Positions 25,657 to 39,455 of a stretch of DNA of 64,000 bases are shown here, in pieces; position 1 is the stretch's first letter; each line of letters starts with the position of its first letter. The translations under genes were made by a program, and so were the position numbers. The stretch is from Macrobrachium rosenbergii (Eukaryota; Arthropoda; Malacostraca; Decapoda; Palaemonidae): the NCBI RefSeq assembly GCF_040412425.1, contig NC_089792.1, positions 19,225,590 through 19,289,589 of the forward strand. The letters run 5' to 3'. The notes below the pieces were generated by a model. It saw only the letters and a program-made list of their open reading frames with translations, did no database searches and was not told the origin of the DNA.

Positions 25657-26674
25657 GACAAGCAGTTTTATACTTTTTATACTATATTAGTAGAAGAGGA
25701 CAAACCGTGCATCGTACATTTAAGCGAAGACCGTTGCAATGGGAAGAATTTAGCGTTTATCTGGCTAAGGTTTGAAAATCAAAAGGGGAAAATAAGTAAA
25801 ATGATTGAAATCTAAATGGATGACTTTAAGGGCTTATAGGTAGTATTGTCATTCAGGTACATGAAAACTTTATCAGAGAATTCATTCGATGCCTCTAATA
25901 TATTCTTGAAAATCTCTTCGATGTAAATTGCAGCTTAACGAGGAAAGGCATCAGTCGGTCACCCAGTTTTGTAAGGTGAAAAATCAAGAATTCATGGAGG
26001 GAAAGTGATTTATTATTTTAATTATTATTATTTTTTTATTGCAAGTTACTTGAATCATGCCACTGATAATCATCTAGAATATCCTTTTTCTGATGGAAGG
26101 TTTTCCTTAGGTAAGGAGTGAGAATTATAGCAAGGTAAATTTACAGAAGTGAAGATAACGATGTTAACAGACGGAAAGCAATGGTTTTTGGGTAAATAGG
26201 ACTCTACGAAAATCATCTTTGATTGCCTACGCCCTGCAGTGTATCTCAAAATGGGCTGAAAGCAGCACCCTCCCACGGGAAAGGTAGAGAAAAAGAGGAA
26301 GTGATGTACATGAGAAGGGGTTAAAACTTGATAGATTTATATGTTCTGTGGTCCTGGTTGTTGTCTCGTATACTGTAGCTTTTCCTTATATAAGATCATT
26401 CTTTCTTGGAGATGAAGAAACAGAGTTTCGTCATAGAAGTTTGTCGAACACTGTTGGTTCGTCCATGGTTGAACAAACGTATTTTTCTCCTAAGAAGATG
26501 ATGCGTATGGTAGGGAACTGCTGTGAGTTAATTGTTTACGTTTTAGTTCCTTAAAAAACGACTTTTCATCTTTAGTGGTAATGATAAATTTGTTTCTGTT
26601 ATATGAAGAATAATATTTTGTTTCCCTGCTTGATGCCATCGTAGTAGGTTGGTTGTCTGTCAGTGCTCCTCAAG
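25656..26674. other. Unassigned stretch
   Basis: Nothing recognised. Short AT-rich microsatellite-like run near 26010-26040. Confidence 0.45.
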
Positions 26675-26985
26675 TGGGGCAGTGTAATCATTACTAAAGG
26701 GTATTTAAAGCGTCCCTTCTTCCCCTAGCTGTATCCACTGCTTAGCCTTTTACCGTACCTCCATTCCCGCTACCTCTCTTCAATATTGCTGCCCAACACC
26801 TCTGACATTTACTTAGTAGTGCAAATGCTGGGTTTTCTCCCAGTTCCAACTTTAAATCTTTGTAATTCAATTTTTTTTACTTTCTGGATTTGTCTGTCTC
26901 GCTGTCCAGCCACTCCAAGGCCATCTTTTCACTGTCTTTGAGGCTGAAGGGCTGAAAGTTCCAGTGTTTGTCTTACCAACCTGAA
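26675..26985 (+). repeat. Possible interspersed repeat (family uncertain)
   Basis: Relatively GC-rich for the region. Phrases such as cttttaccgtacctccattc, gctgcccaacacctctgac and ggctgaagggctgaaagttcc resemble from memory a repeat common in decapod genomes. Only one copy is present here, so the sequence alone cannot prove it. Confidence 0.3.
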
Positions 26986-28739
<1,754 letters not shown>

Positions 28740-28785
<46 letters not shown>

Positions 28786-28808
28786 TATATATATATATAT
28801 ATATATAT

Positions 28809-28890
<82 letters not shown>
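28740..28890. repeat. (TA)n microsatellite with phase breaks
   Basis: About 145 bp of TA with GTA and TTATG interruptions. Confidence 0.95.
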
Positions 28891-28894
<4 letters not shown>

Positions 28895-29069
28895 GGTATA
28901 CAAGTATAAACATATTCAAAGTCTATATTTTCATGTGTAATACAAACAAGAATGCAAATTCTAACGATATCAAAGAAGTTAACTACCTGCTACTTACATA
29001 TATAATTTTAGTTTGATGTAAAAATCTTTGCAAAGACGGGGTTTTGAATGTATGTTTTATAAAACAATA

Positions 29070-29565
29070 AGTTTTAGTTAGATTTAAGTATTTTCAATAA
29101 ATTTTCAAAGCTCAAAGGAAATAATATAATGATTAATTCATGATTAAAGCTACAGGTGTTGTGTCGTCCTTTAATTTGATTTTTCATTGTGAAGAAATAT
29201 CGCTCGATGTTACGTATGTTATCTCTCGGATTTTTTGTACTTAAAAATGGGGCTGACAATAGAAACTCGAACGAACAATTCAAGATATGATTAGCTTTCC
29301 TGAAACAGTCTTTTCGTACTGCCAGTGGAAAATGAATCTGTTTCTGTACGTGATTCACTTTTCTAAAATTTATAGAGAACCTCTCACTTTTGTCCTCTTT
29401 CTTTAATAAAACGAGACGCGAAGCCCATTTGCTGGTGCTGCAGGTATCTAAGATTTCATCAGGATCTCTGATTTAAGGGCACTTTGATTTGTCAGGATTC
29501 AACCGGTATGGACTCCGTTCGATAGAGATTTGTCCTGTTAGCTTTATGCCATTCTTCACTAAATT
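29070..29565 (-). pseudogene. Ty3/gypsy reverse transcriptase fragment
   Basis: One minus-strand frame, broken by a single TAA, reads PYRLNPDKSK (about 29483-29512), then DPDEILDTCSTSKWASRLVLLKKEDK (29390-29460), then RFSINFRKVN and QIHFPLAVRKDC (29320-29385). This is the conserved start of a Ty3/gypsy reverse transcriptase: the PYR-P block, the SPWASPVVLVKKKDGS-type block, and the R-CIDYRKLN block before the palm. Further down FLSTKNPRDNI and FFTMKN may be the decayed next motif. No YVDD box is seen. It lies downstream, in the same orientation, of gypsy integrase sequence, the reverse of the usual gypsy order. Confidence 0.82.
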
Positions 29566-29743
29566 CATCAATAGTAGTTCTCTGTGCATTGGTATTTTTT
29601 TTATCGAAATCGGATTTTACTCCATAAGACTTCTTCAAAATTACTGAATTACCGCATACAGGTATTACCAAATTGAATAACGCTAACGCTATCCTTATGT
29701 TTTTTAAAAGGATAACATACTAGCAATTACTCTTCCGTTTTCC

Positions 29744-29770
29744 TAACACACACACACACACACACACACA
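29744..29770. repeat. (CA)n microsatellite
   Basis: About 13 CA units between the gypsy integrase and reverse transcriptase fragments. Confidence 0.95.
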
Positions 29771-29984
29771 TAACACATATACTGTATATAATTATATATA
29801 TAAATCCCTGCAGTTATCGAGAAGAGTATGAATCCTTCAATTGTTTTTAGCAGTGAGCCAATTTCGCCATGGACTGAGGTAGGACTGAGTCATTGACCTC
29901 CAGCCTCTCTCTGTCTCCTGAAATTAGCTTTAATTTCTTCCAAATTCTCTGCTTAACCCGCTTAAACAGCTTCTGATTGCCATT

Positions 29985-30980
29985 CAGACCTCAACAGGGA
30001 CTGGAACCTATCGTTTCACAGGTGTCCAAACAAGTTGCATATACAGCAAAAGGATGATTTTTCTTCCCAGTTTTCTTTTTTTACGTCTCCCTGGCATAAT
30101 TTATGCAAAATACTTTTTAATGTCTTGTGGAATCTCTTAGGTATACCTTGGCTTTCAGGATGGTATAGAGTAAAACTGATAGGGTGTCTATGCGTAGACT
30201 GAATGATCTCTAAAATACTAAGACTCAGATTTACGGTTTAATACTCTTATTGTTTTGAATAGCTGTTGGCATACAGTGAAAAAAGCAATAATTTTTTATA
30301 CAGTTCACAGAGTTTTTGACTTTTCGTCTCTGCCTGGGAACAACCTTTAGGATACCGAGTTAGACTGTCAATAATAAATATACATTTCCTATCTTACATA
30401 TGGAAAGAGGGCTTACTATGTCTGTTAAAAAATTTCAGAAAGCTCTCCTACTGATGGAATTTTATTTCATGGAGCTTGGAAATACCTAAACATATGACTT
30501 TCGTGGCAGCTATTAATGTAATGTTTGTCATCCTGATCCCTTTCATATCAAAAATACAAATCATGTTTTTGGAAGTTTTATCAATCCTAAGTGACCTATA
30601 TCTTGATCTACTAATTCTTACACCATTAAGCTCAAGTTAATTTACTATCAGATGAACTTGCTCTTCATTATCTTCCGTTCGTGGACAAACTAGCCTATAC
30701 AAAACTGTGCTTTGATAAAACCATCTTCTCTGTCATTCGCTTCACTATTAAAAACGTGCAGATTTTAATCTTCTGATACGGGACTGACATGTCCATATCT
30801 GTAGTAGTCTTCGCCTCACTACTACTACTACTACTACTACTACTGAAAAGAGACTCAAGTCGTATCAAAATATGTAAATCTGATCTTGTTACTGGGAACT
30901 CTGACGCATCCAGCGAGGGATTTTTGTCCAGAATAGGAATAATCGCACCTCCTCTTGTCACCATGATCACCACGATCCTG
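29985..30980 (-). pseudogene. Ty3/gypsy integrase relic
   Basis: Minus-strand reading gives RTEDNEEQVHLIV (about 30650-30690, the region before the zinc finger). FIIDSLTRYPKGC follows at about 30345-30380, the integrase core strand with the D-TRYPEA motif. Then comes LYHPESQGIPKRFHKTLKSIL at about 30105-30170, the YHPQSQG-ER-H-TLK block around the catalytic Glu, and WEE at about 30065. The C-terminal domain is degraded (WKKLKLISGDRE around 29920-29950). A poly-Ser (ACT)n run lies upstream. Frameshifts are frequent. Family assignment to Ty3/gypsy rests on the PESQG...TLK motif. Confidence 0.8.
30817..30844. repeat. (ACT)n microsatellite
   Basis: Nine tandem ACT units. Read as poly-Ser on the minus strand. 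Confidence 0.95.
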
Positions 30981-31834
30981 GCGAGGTCTGGTCAAGTGTT
31001 TGCATCTACTGTAAAGAACACATAAAATTCACAGTGTATGTAAAAATAATTTCATTTATAGCATTAATAACAATGCTGAGGCGAACACGAATTGCTGGTC
31101 GCTTCCTTTATCAATGTTCCATGGGTAGGATAAGCATCCTCTTCTTCGCCAACGTGCTACGTAATGAGTCTTGGTGACTTGGGCCCCCCATTTTATTTGG
31201 AAATGTCCTTACTTCAAGATTGAAACAGGCTGACGCCCACCGCAGTGCCCTTGCTAAGTTAAATCTAAACTTGACGTACTACACTTGCCTTATGAATGGC
31301 AGAAGTCATTTCGTAACTAGTAACTTCTCGTGAAGCTTCACGCTGCGTCCTCACACGGCGATTTTTTTTTTTTTTTTTTTTTGTCTGTGGTGGAGTTTTG
31401 TGTGAGTTTTCTCCCTGCTTCTATTACCGGTCAACTAATTGTTTCTGGTGGTGGTGAGTTATGCATTTAACACCTGAAGGTCTGCATTTCAGTATGTCTC
31501 AAGTATGGTTGCAAGTACGACGATTCATTACGTTAATTGGCACAAATCCATGATTGTAAGTCGATGACTACGTATGTTGACGAACCTCGAACAGGAATGA
31601 AAAGATAATAAGTAACTGCCCACGTGTTAATTCTTAGCATTAGATGGGGTATTAGAAACAAGGAAAGTATGAGTCCATAACATAATGTAAAAGGTATGTA
31701 GCACAATAACCATTGTTATAGTAATGTGAAGAAAATATTGCGCATCTTGTATAGACTGTATATACGTTTGTTTACTGGTGTAGGCGTACTTAAACTATAC
31801 AATCATGTATAAATTGTAAATTATTTCACATTCA

Positions 31835-31837
<3 letters not shown>
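30981..31837. other. Unassigned stretch
   Basis: Possibly further gypsy sequence upstream of the integrase, but no motif seen. Contains a T(20+) run at 31363-31382. Confidence 0.4.
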
Positions 31838-31886
<49 letters not shown>

Positions 31887-31945
31887 ATGTACATAATGTA
31901 TATGTTTATATATAGATATGTACGTATGTATTATATGTATATATA

Positions 31946-32024
<79 letters not shown>
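31838..32024. repeat. (TA)n(TG)n and (TA)n microsatellites
   Basis: TA/TG array at 31838-31890, irregular TA, then about 65 bp pure TA. The following accacagtgccc / cttaacttctcga phrase (32069-32096) recurs after another TA array at 48419. Confidence 0.93.
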
Positions 32025-32026
<2 letters not shown>

Positions 32027-32191
32027 CTACTGGTCACTTTTACCGCATACCTATATAATTGTAATTACCACAGTGCCCACTTAACTTCTCGAATTCTTCA
32101 CACTTTTTGGATACGCTTGTCACTACAAAGCCTTAGATCCAAATGCATGAATATGAAGTAATACTGATGTCCGTAGCAGGATTCGAACCCT

Positions 32192-32408
32192 TGCATTTTA
32201 GTGCATTTTCATATTTATATTAATTTACTTTTTCTTTTGTAATAAGTGGGATCTCTTCTTTATGTATTTCCTTTACTTCCTCTTACTTCTTCCTAATGAA
32301 CACCTTAATATTCTTTGGAAGCTTGAATTTCAAGTCAATGGCCCTGTGGGCTTGTTCCATATGAATAGGTTTCATCTTCTGAATAATAATAATAATAAAT
32401 AATAATAA
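32192..32408 (+). pseudogene. 5'-truncated LINE 3' end (same family as 62.1 kb)
   Basis: Matches the 3' untranslated region of the LINE copies at 4.2 and 62.1 kb: gtgggatctc, tcctaatgaacacc, ttctttggaagcttga, ggccctgtgggcttgttcc, catcttctgaataataataa. It ends in a (TAA)n-like tail at 32382-32408. Only about 215 bp remain, so it is a severely 5'-truncated, 3'-anchored insertion. The tail defines the natural 3' terminus of this family. Confidence 0.88.
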
Positions 32409-32582
32409 TGAGAACGAGTCACGTTGCTGACCTGACCACGAGAAGGATAAAAGTCTATTGCCGCTTATTCATACTTATATCTGTCTAATTTGGATACATT
32501 TATCAGAGCTAGAATAGATCCATCCTCACCATCGGTGTTATTTCAATTGCAGACACATAAATACACACACACATATGTATAT

Positions 32583-32880
<298 letters not shown>

Positions 32881-34732
32881 AATTTAAGGTCATTTATACT
32901 TATGCACACAATTTTACTCGCTTACAAGCACTAAGTTTCTAAAAGAAAAGAAATCCCCTCAGGCTAACAGGTTTACCCTTCAACATCAGTTCATTCTCCC
33001 ATGGGGCTCGACAAATAAATCCCTTTTCATGCGACGTGAACCTGCGATTTCTCTTTTCACGTAACTCGAACAAGCAGACGTTAACCGGAAATGACAAAGA
33101 TTTAATTGTATTTCAAGGGGGAATAACCTCGAATGCGCGGTCGGTTATTTCTGGGGAAGTTTTAATGATTCCATTACTTTTTACGTCTTTGGATCATTTT
33201 AAGAGAGCGTAAAAGTGGGGGAAAGCTGTTTAATAGATTCTTATAGTTTATTCACTTTTATGGAGAAAAATGATTGGAAATGCATTTGCTCAGATAGTAT
33301 ATATATATTTATAGAGATATGGTACATACATAAATTTGCCACGGCAATCGTAACGAGATAACTTAGGTCTGAATGACTTTTGCTTATGTTTAACCATTTT
33401 ATCTTTATTTTAATATCTCTAATTTTTGCAATATGGTAGGTTACGCGGATGCTTTGTTTGCTTGTTATCTTATAAATATTGTCGTATAAGGAATTAGGGC
33501 AACCGAACCATTATGGGAATATGTGCTCGAACCTGATTGTAAGCATAGACTCAGATCACTCAACTTTTATCTTGATTACTTCAGCTTTTATCTCTGTATT
33601 GAATAGCAGTGGCGACTCGGTCATGACCGAAGTGGACGACAGTGGCAGTGTTTGATAGTCCTTGGCATTGGACCTGGCTGAGAGATAGAGAGTGGTGATA
33701 GTTAATGGGTGGTAAGAGCCGCTGACTCTGTGTGAGACAGACTGGCTGTTGTGGCTTACTGGAAGGTTGCAGGACACAATTATATTGGTGGTGTCAAGTT
33801 TTATGTAGAATTTACTTGTTCGAAATGATGATTTACATTTGAAGGTCACTGATTCCAGTAGACGATAGAAATTGTCGGGGCAATAGGTCACCGATTATGG
33901 CCACAAGAATGTTAATACATTGAACGTGGCTGAACAGAAAAAGAAAGAAGCAGGACTGGATAGTGTTATACTCAGTAAAATAGCCCCGTTAAAGTGCCAG
34001 CTGGAGGGTCATACTGGCCAGGAGTTGAGTGCCCTGGCTTTTAATACCTCAACAACACACATAATTCCAAAAACATGTTTATAGATACATACAGATATTC
34101 CAGATAGATTTATTTATGCAAAATTTCTTTGTACATAAATTTGATAAGTACATACAGAAGGTTTTGTTAAGATAGCCAGTGGTGCTCAAAACATTTGCAA
34201 GATACCTTTCGTTTCCTAGAATTTTTAAAAGATTTGAAAGTTCCATTGGAGAAAGTTTGCGAATCGCCAAGGCAAAGTTTATATCTGCAGTTTTCCTTCG
34301 AGAATTGATAAAGTGTATGAAACAAGTCAGCATCATACGTGCCATTTTAAGGAATATTCAAGAAGTAGGCCATCTCTGCTAAGCAGAAATGTATGTCTTT
34401 TCTTATACATGCTGTATTAGGCTACTTGAAAACCGAGATTCTAAACGACACAAACATAGGCTACGCAGCGAAATTTAGACTTAAATAGACGTTCTCTCCT
34501 TACTCTCTGTCTCTCCCTCTCTACTCTGCGAATTATCTCTTTAGATAAGGAGAGGAGGCTGCGTCTCTTTGATCTTTTACATGAAATGTGTCTCGAGTTT
34601 ATATTTAAGCCATTCATGTTATGTGAAACGTCCCTGAAAAAGTTGGAGATAGCAAATATGTAGATAACATTTCATGACCTTTTAGCTGAAGGACAGTTTC
34701 ATTGAGCCCAAGGTGGTTTTTTAGTATACTTA

Positions 34733-34733
<1 letters not shown>
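32881..34733. other. Unassigned stretch
   Basis: Segments 33550-34060 are less AT-rich than surroundings and hold short open frames on the minus strand, without a recognisable domain or splice pattern. Nothing supported. Confidence 0.4.
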
Positions 34734-34774
<41 letters not shown>

Positions 34775-34781
34775 TGTGTAG
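34734..34781. repeat. (GT)n microsatellite
   Basis: About 22 GT units. Confidence 0.96.
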
Positions 34782-34875
34782 ATCAAGATAGATCTCATGT
34801 GTGTGTAATTGTTTTACTTTTCCAAAACTTCTTCGCTGGCATTTGAACTTTGATGTGCCATTGATGTTTGTGTGT

Positions 34876-34878
<3 letters not shown>

Positions 34879-34927
<49 letters not shown>
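34879..34927. repeat. (CA)n microsatellite
   Basis: About 24 CA units, complementary to the GT array 100 bp upstream, so the two could pair as a hairpin. Confidence 0.96.
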
Positions 34928-34929
<2 letters not shown>

Positions 34930-35764
34930 TCTGTCAGTTACCTTCAGAATCGATCTTGCCTGCTACTAAGAATTTTGTTGGGGAAATCTACCAGGTCTTT
35001 TGTCTAAAACGTTTCTATTTCAGAATTTCTCAACCATCAAACTCAGTGATTGAAACTCAGGCTTATTGAGTGATTGAAACCTCTAACTGCCAAGGCTTAT
35101 TGCCTCTTGACTCACCGCTTATTGCCTCTTGACTCCACCATGTGTTGCATGCCACCAAGAGCACTAGTCCTTTTGTACTGATAAATTAAGATGTTCAGTA
35201 GTATTATAAGTAAAACGTGTGGGAAAAGAGATCATAACGGCATTATAATGCCCCATATCTGCCTGTCTGTCTGTCTCGTCTTTTGAGATCATTCCATAAC
35301 TCTGCAGAAGACTTAGTACTTCTTAAGCCTACTTGAACTCCATACGAAAAAATGCATTATTTCATAGGATTTGTGGAGAAACTGTTACGTATTCTTAGTG
35401 GTAATTGATGAGTGGGTCTGTATATCATTTCCATCCACGGGTTTTTTCATATTCTTGTAACTTAACAACTTCCAGTTGTCATCGTGTATATTACTTTATC
35501 TCATTTTTTTCCTCTATAAATATTTTGTAATATAGTCCAGCAGTCGGCAAAGGTTTGTGGTTTGTCCAAACTTCAATCCTGGCATAGGGATAAATATTTA
35601 CGATAAAATTGAGAAATCTCATTGCCTTTATGTTATTGCTTACTGTTTTCGTCGAAAATCAATAGCTTGAGCATATTCGTAAATGTTTATAATCATGTCA
35701 CAGTTGTTGGAAGTTACTTACCACAATCTGTTTTAATATTTATTTTTTGTTGTATTTTTTTTAG
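34928..35764. other. Unassigned stretch before candidate exon
   Basis: No repeat or gene recognised. It ends with a polypyrimidine tract and AG. Confidence 0.4.
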
Positions 35765-35963
35765 GAAGGTTTTCTAGCAATAAAAAAATTCCTAGTCTCG
35801 GCGGCCTTTTTTCTGAACACAAAAGACAAATCCACCTCAGCGCTCGAATTCTTAAAATACTTGCAGAAGCTCGTTTTTGGCCAGAAATTCTTTTATTTAA
35901 TCTTTTAGGAGTGTGGGAAGCTTTGAAGTGTTTCAAATGTTGCGTCTGTGTTGTTTTTACAAG
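35765..35963 (+). CDS. Candidate orphan exon (199 bp), unidentified
   Basis: The segment is preceded by a long T-rich tract ending tttttttag (35755-35764) and ends at acaag followed by gtacgt, a strong donor. One frame (phase 1) is open throughout and reads about 66 residues beginning RFSSNKKIPSLGGLFSEHKR, continuing ARILKILAEARFWPEILLF and NLLGVWEALKCFKCC, and closing with a hydrophobic VCVVF. It is more balanced in composition than flanking DNA. I do not recognise the protein, and no neighbouring exon is visible. It could be an internal exon of a membrane protein with long introns, or a chance open segment. The minus-strand frame is also open, which weakens the case. Confidence 0.25.
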
Positions 35964-36012
35964 GTACGTTTATTTTTATGCTTATGTATTTATTTTTCCA
36001 TTTTTTCTCCAG

Positions 36013-36013
<1 letters not shown>

Positions 36014-36067
<54 letters not shown>
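36014..36067. repeat. (TC)n microsatellite
   Basis: About 26 TC units. Confidence 0.96.
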
Positions 36068-36074
<7 letters not shown>

Positions 36075-36307
36075 TCTTAGAATGTTATAAAAATTCATGC
36101 ACGTAATATACGTCAGTTTTTTATTTTCATCAAGATGTTAAATCATATTGAAAATTACGTACGAATTTTTAATAGTATCCGGACTGTGATTCCAAACTGA
36201 CTGGGATAAATGTAATAAATGCCGCAGTTCTCTGGATTCAGAAACTGGTGTCATTGTAAAGTAGGTGCCTTTTTTTTGGGGGGGCGGGTAGTTCAATAAC
36301 TAAGACG

Positions 36308-36309
<2 letters not shown>

Positions 36310-36346
<37 letters not shown>

Positions 36347-36347
36347 T
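36310..36347. repeat. (ATT)n microsatellite
   Basis: About 13 tandem ATT units. Confidence 0.95.
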
Positions 36348-36493
36348 TTTTTGTAAAAGTCCTATGTGTTGTTTAATTGTCTAGTTCCAAAACTTAGGAA
36401 TTGACCTGCAAGTCACTAGTGCACGAAAAATTAGACATTTGTACGAAATGTCTTTTTCTGAAATACCATTGTCTTTTGTGTCTACTTCAAAGA

Positions 36494-36496
<3 letters not shown>

Positions 36497-36569
<73 letters not shown>
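36497..36569. repeat. (TC)n microsatellite
   Basis: About 36 TC units. Read as poly-Ser-Leu in one frame. Confidence 0.96.
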
Positions 36570-36572
<3 letters not shown>

Positions 36573-38564
36573 CCACCCAAGTGTTAAGGTCTAATTGTTA
36601 TATGTTTCTCTTCTTGCGTTGTTTATATTCTAAAACCATTAAGACCGATGTATTTTTCAGGTTATGAACTATTCTGAAGAAAACTAAACAAATGTTGAAA
36701 TCTGAAAATTGTAAATCCGTATATAGATCAAGGTGAATGTAAGACAGTTTTTGTCAGAGCATTGTTAGGGTAAGTGACAGTAGCTATTTAATTGAACAGT
36801 CATGTATCACAAGATTATACGAATACAGAATTTATTTGATTTTTAATGAAAAAAAAGCAGTAAGTGCTGTAAAAGTGTTTTTATAAATTTGTTAAGTATA
36901 TGGATATTATTCCTCACATGAGGCATTGTACCAAGCTATATCTTATGAAAACAGTTGATGTGAAAAAATAATGGTATATATTGAACATTTAGCAAAAGGC
37001 TATTGATGGAAATGAATTCTTAGTAGTTTTTGCAGTCGTGAGGGAATTTTGTTTATTTCTTTCTCATCTCTTAATCATTTTAGGCAAAACGGCCAACTCC
37101 TTAATCTGTTTGCCCGTCGGGTAGGTTGTGGATTTCTACTTTTATGTAAATGCCTCCTTGGTATTCAGTAACGAAGATCTAACATTTTGACGATGGCCAA
37201 AGGTCATCTGTGTAGTTTAGAGTGGCTTTTATGGCTTCTGTGCTGTATAAACCGGGGAATGCGTAATTTCAAGATGCCGGATTGAAATGATCACTGTACC
37301 AAAGCAACTCATATTCCGCTTGGGCAGATTTACTGGTTGATTGACCATTGGTATGAGAAAGGAAGCCTTTCTGCGTTTGAAATAGATAATAGCTGTGTGT
37401 AGGAGTATGTATTTTTGTTTTTTGAGTTTTGATCACTTATATACTTTTGTTTGATGCTGTAATGTACTAAGAACCACCGTAAATTAATTTCTTTTTACAC
37501 GTACCTCAATGAATTTTCAACTGGACGTCGCAGGTAGCAAAGAGCTACTGCTCAGTAATTGTTAAGAAAAGTAATTATTAAGAAAAAGATCGTGTTGCAT
37601 CTTATTAATGAAGGCTCGTGATATCTGAGAATCTTAAATTGTTAAATTGTGAGGACCCTCATTGCTGCTGTTTTAACACGATTAGTTTGAAGCCATTTAC
37701 ATGTGCATGGTTGGAATGCGCGTTATAGTTGACAATAAAGAAAGGAAATGTTCCTCCACTGTTCATTTCAAATGAGGAGGTTAGACAGCTAGTTCAGGCT
37801 TTATCTCTGTACATCTGGGTCGATGACCAACGTCGGTTTGATATCAGATTAAAAAAATACATCATTCAGTCATTTAATCTCTGTGAATCCTGCACCGTTA
37901 AACTTGCTTCTTATTCAGAGGCGCCCCCCATTCCCTAAGGAAAAAGCTTCATTAGCGCTGTCACGTTTCTTACACTGGTTGCGCTTGATTTTGACATCGA
38001 AGTCCACCTCTTTGTATTCACTACAAAAGAAAAGATCAAGAGAATGAGCTACACATTTTCGAACGTCGACTATTTACTCTTCCTCGATTTAGAATATCTC
38101 TCATTGTACAAGAAGCTGTCCCCAGTAGGACGGCTCATCAAATTGATGCGTGTCCGAAAAATAGTTAGTTAGGAGGCTGTTCGATATTGTTAACAAATAG
38201 GAACATTAACTGAGAAGTGCAGAATTAACCCACAAAGTCTAACAAAGGTTTTTGTATATAATATTTTCAGCTTGTTTATAAAAAAGTTAGGTTTTCCTGT
38301 TTAAAAATCGTATGCACATTGACAATGAAACTTCATGATTTGGAAAATCTTCAACCTTCACGTTAGAAGTTAATGAACAGTGAAGGTTGTAGTGATGATA
38401 CAAATGGGTACACGTATCCACAGTCACGTTGGCATGGAAAGCAGCATACATACACACATGCACAAGCAAATACTTATGTGTACGTGTTTGTCCAGTGTCT
38501 TTGTGAATGGAGCCGTGAGTGGAGCTTGGAATGGCTACAGTTTGCTTAAATCCTACTGATTAGG
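36570..38564. other. Unassigned stretch
   Basis: No domain recognised. A 70-codon open frame at 37729-37938 (contains RRFDIRLKKYIIQSF) has no recognisable family or splice support. Confidence 0.4.
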
Positions 38565-39110
38565 ATAATGAAGAAAACTCGCAAAAATGTTGAAAGAATT
38601 TGAAAATGCTCACAAAAGGAGAGAGTTGAGAGTAAATGTTAACAAGATTAATGTTCCGAAGGTAAATGGAAATCAGGAAATTGCGATCATGAGTGTTTGT
38701 ATGTATGATGGGAGAATAGAAGCAACTGATTCATAAACGTATTTGGGAGTGAATAGCTGGTGGTGGTGGGATGAGGGAAGTGGTGTCTCCCAGAATAAGT
38801 AAAGCAAGGGAAGTCGGAGGATATTTGCAGTAAATAGGAGGAAAGTATGGGAGCTATGTTTGGAAAGTGTGAAGAAACTAGAACCAGAATTTACTTTTAT
38901 GTAAATGAAGTATGGATGTTGAATTCGTACGAAATATGAAAGAAAGAAGGTTGGAGATGTAGAAATGTTGGGGTGCGTAAATATGACATGAGAAAAGTAT
39001 GAGAAATGTGGAGATACACAGACGTAGTAAGAAGGTTAGTATAAGTGAAAGGATGGATCAGAGTGTTTTGAAATGGTTCGGCCGTGAGGGAACGGTGGAG
39101 AATTACAGGT
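38565..39110 (+). pseudogene. LINE reverse transcriptase relic, extreme C-terminus
   Basis: Plus-strand pieces follow the end of a LINE pol: MLKEFENAHKRRELRVNVNK (about 38588-38648, the thumb-adjacent RKLRVNVNKSK block), EATDSXTYLGV near 38720-38750 (the FKYLGS block), a decayed middle, and SERMDQSVLKWFGREG at about 39045-39090 (the QSVLRWFGHVERM block). Frame is lost repeatedly and nothing upstream of the palm is visible. Part of the same lineage as the 1.0-kb relic. Confidence 0.78.
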
Positions 39111-39171
39111 TGGTGGAAAAATTTTGCATTTTACCATGATGTGAAAAAAGTATTAGAAAGGAGGACCTTCA

Positions 39172-39234
39172 GTATCTATCTATCCATCTATCTATCTATC
39201 TGTCTGGCATATATATTTATATACATATGTATGC

Positions 39235-39293
<59 letters not shown>

Positions 39294-39308
39294 ATATATA
39301 TATATATG
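39172..39308. repeat. (ATCT)n and (TA)n microsatellites
   Basis: Tetranucleotide ATCT run (39172-39206), then about 70 bp of TA. Confidence 0.95.
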
Positions 39309-39455
39309 ATTATAATCACTTTTGTACGTGATTCATTTATCACAAAATTACCACAGGTGAAAAATAAAAAGGAGAGAGTTGAGTCCTGAATGTTTTCGAC
39401 TTTATTTCAAGCCATTGACGAAGAACTGATATCATGAGTATTAGAAGTCACAAAT

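Noticed and set aside
30695..30973. Poly-Ser protein frame as a host gene
   Set aside because: The serines come from (ACT)n and the frame continues into gypsy integrase-side sequence.
34734..34927. GT and CA arrays as a designed hairpin or regulatory structure
   Set aside because: Complementary microsatellites close together are expected at this repeat density, and nothing else supports a function.
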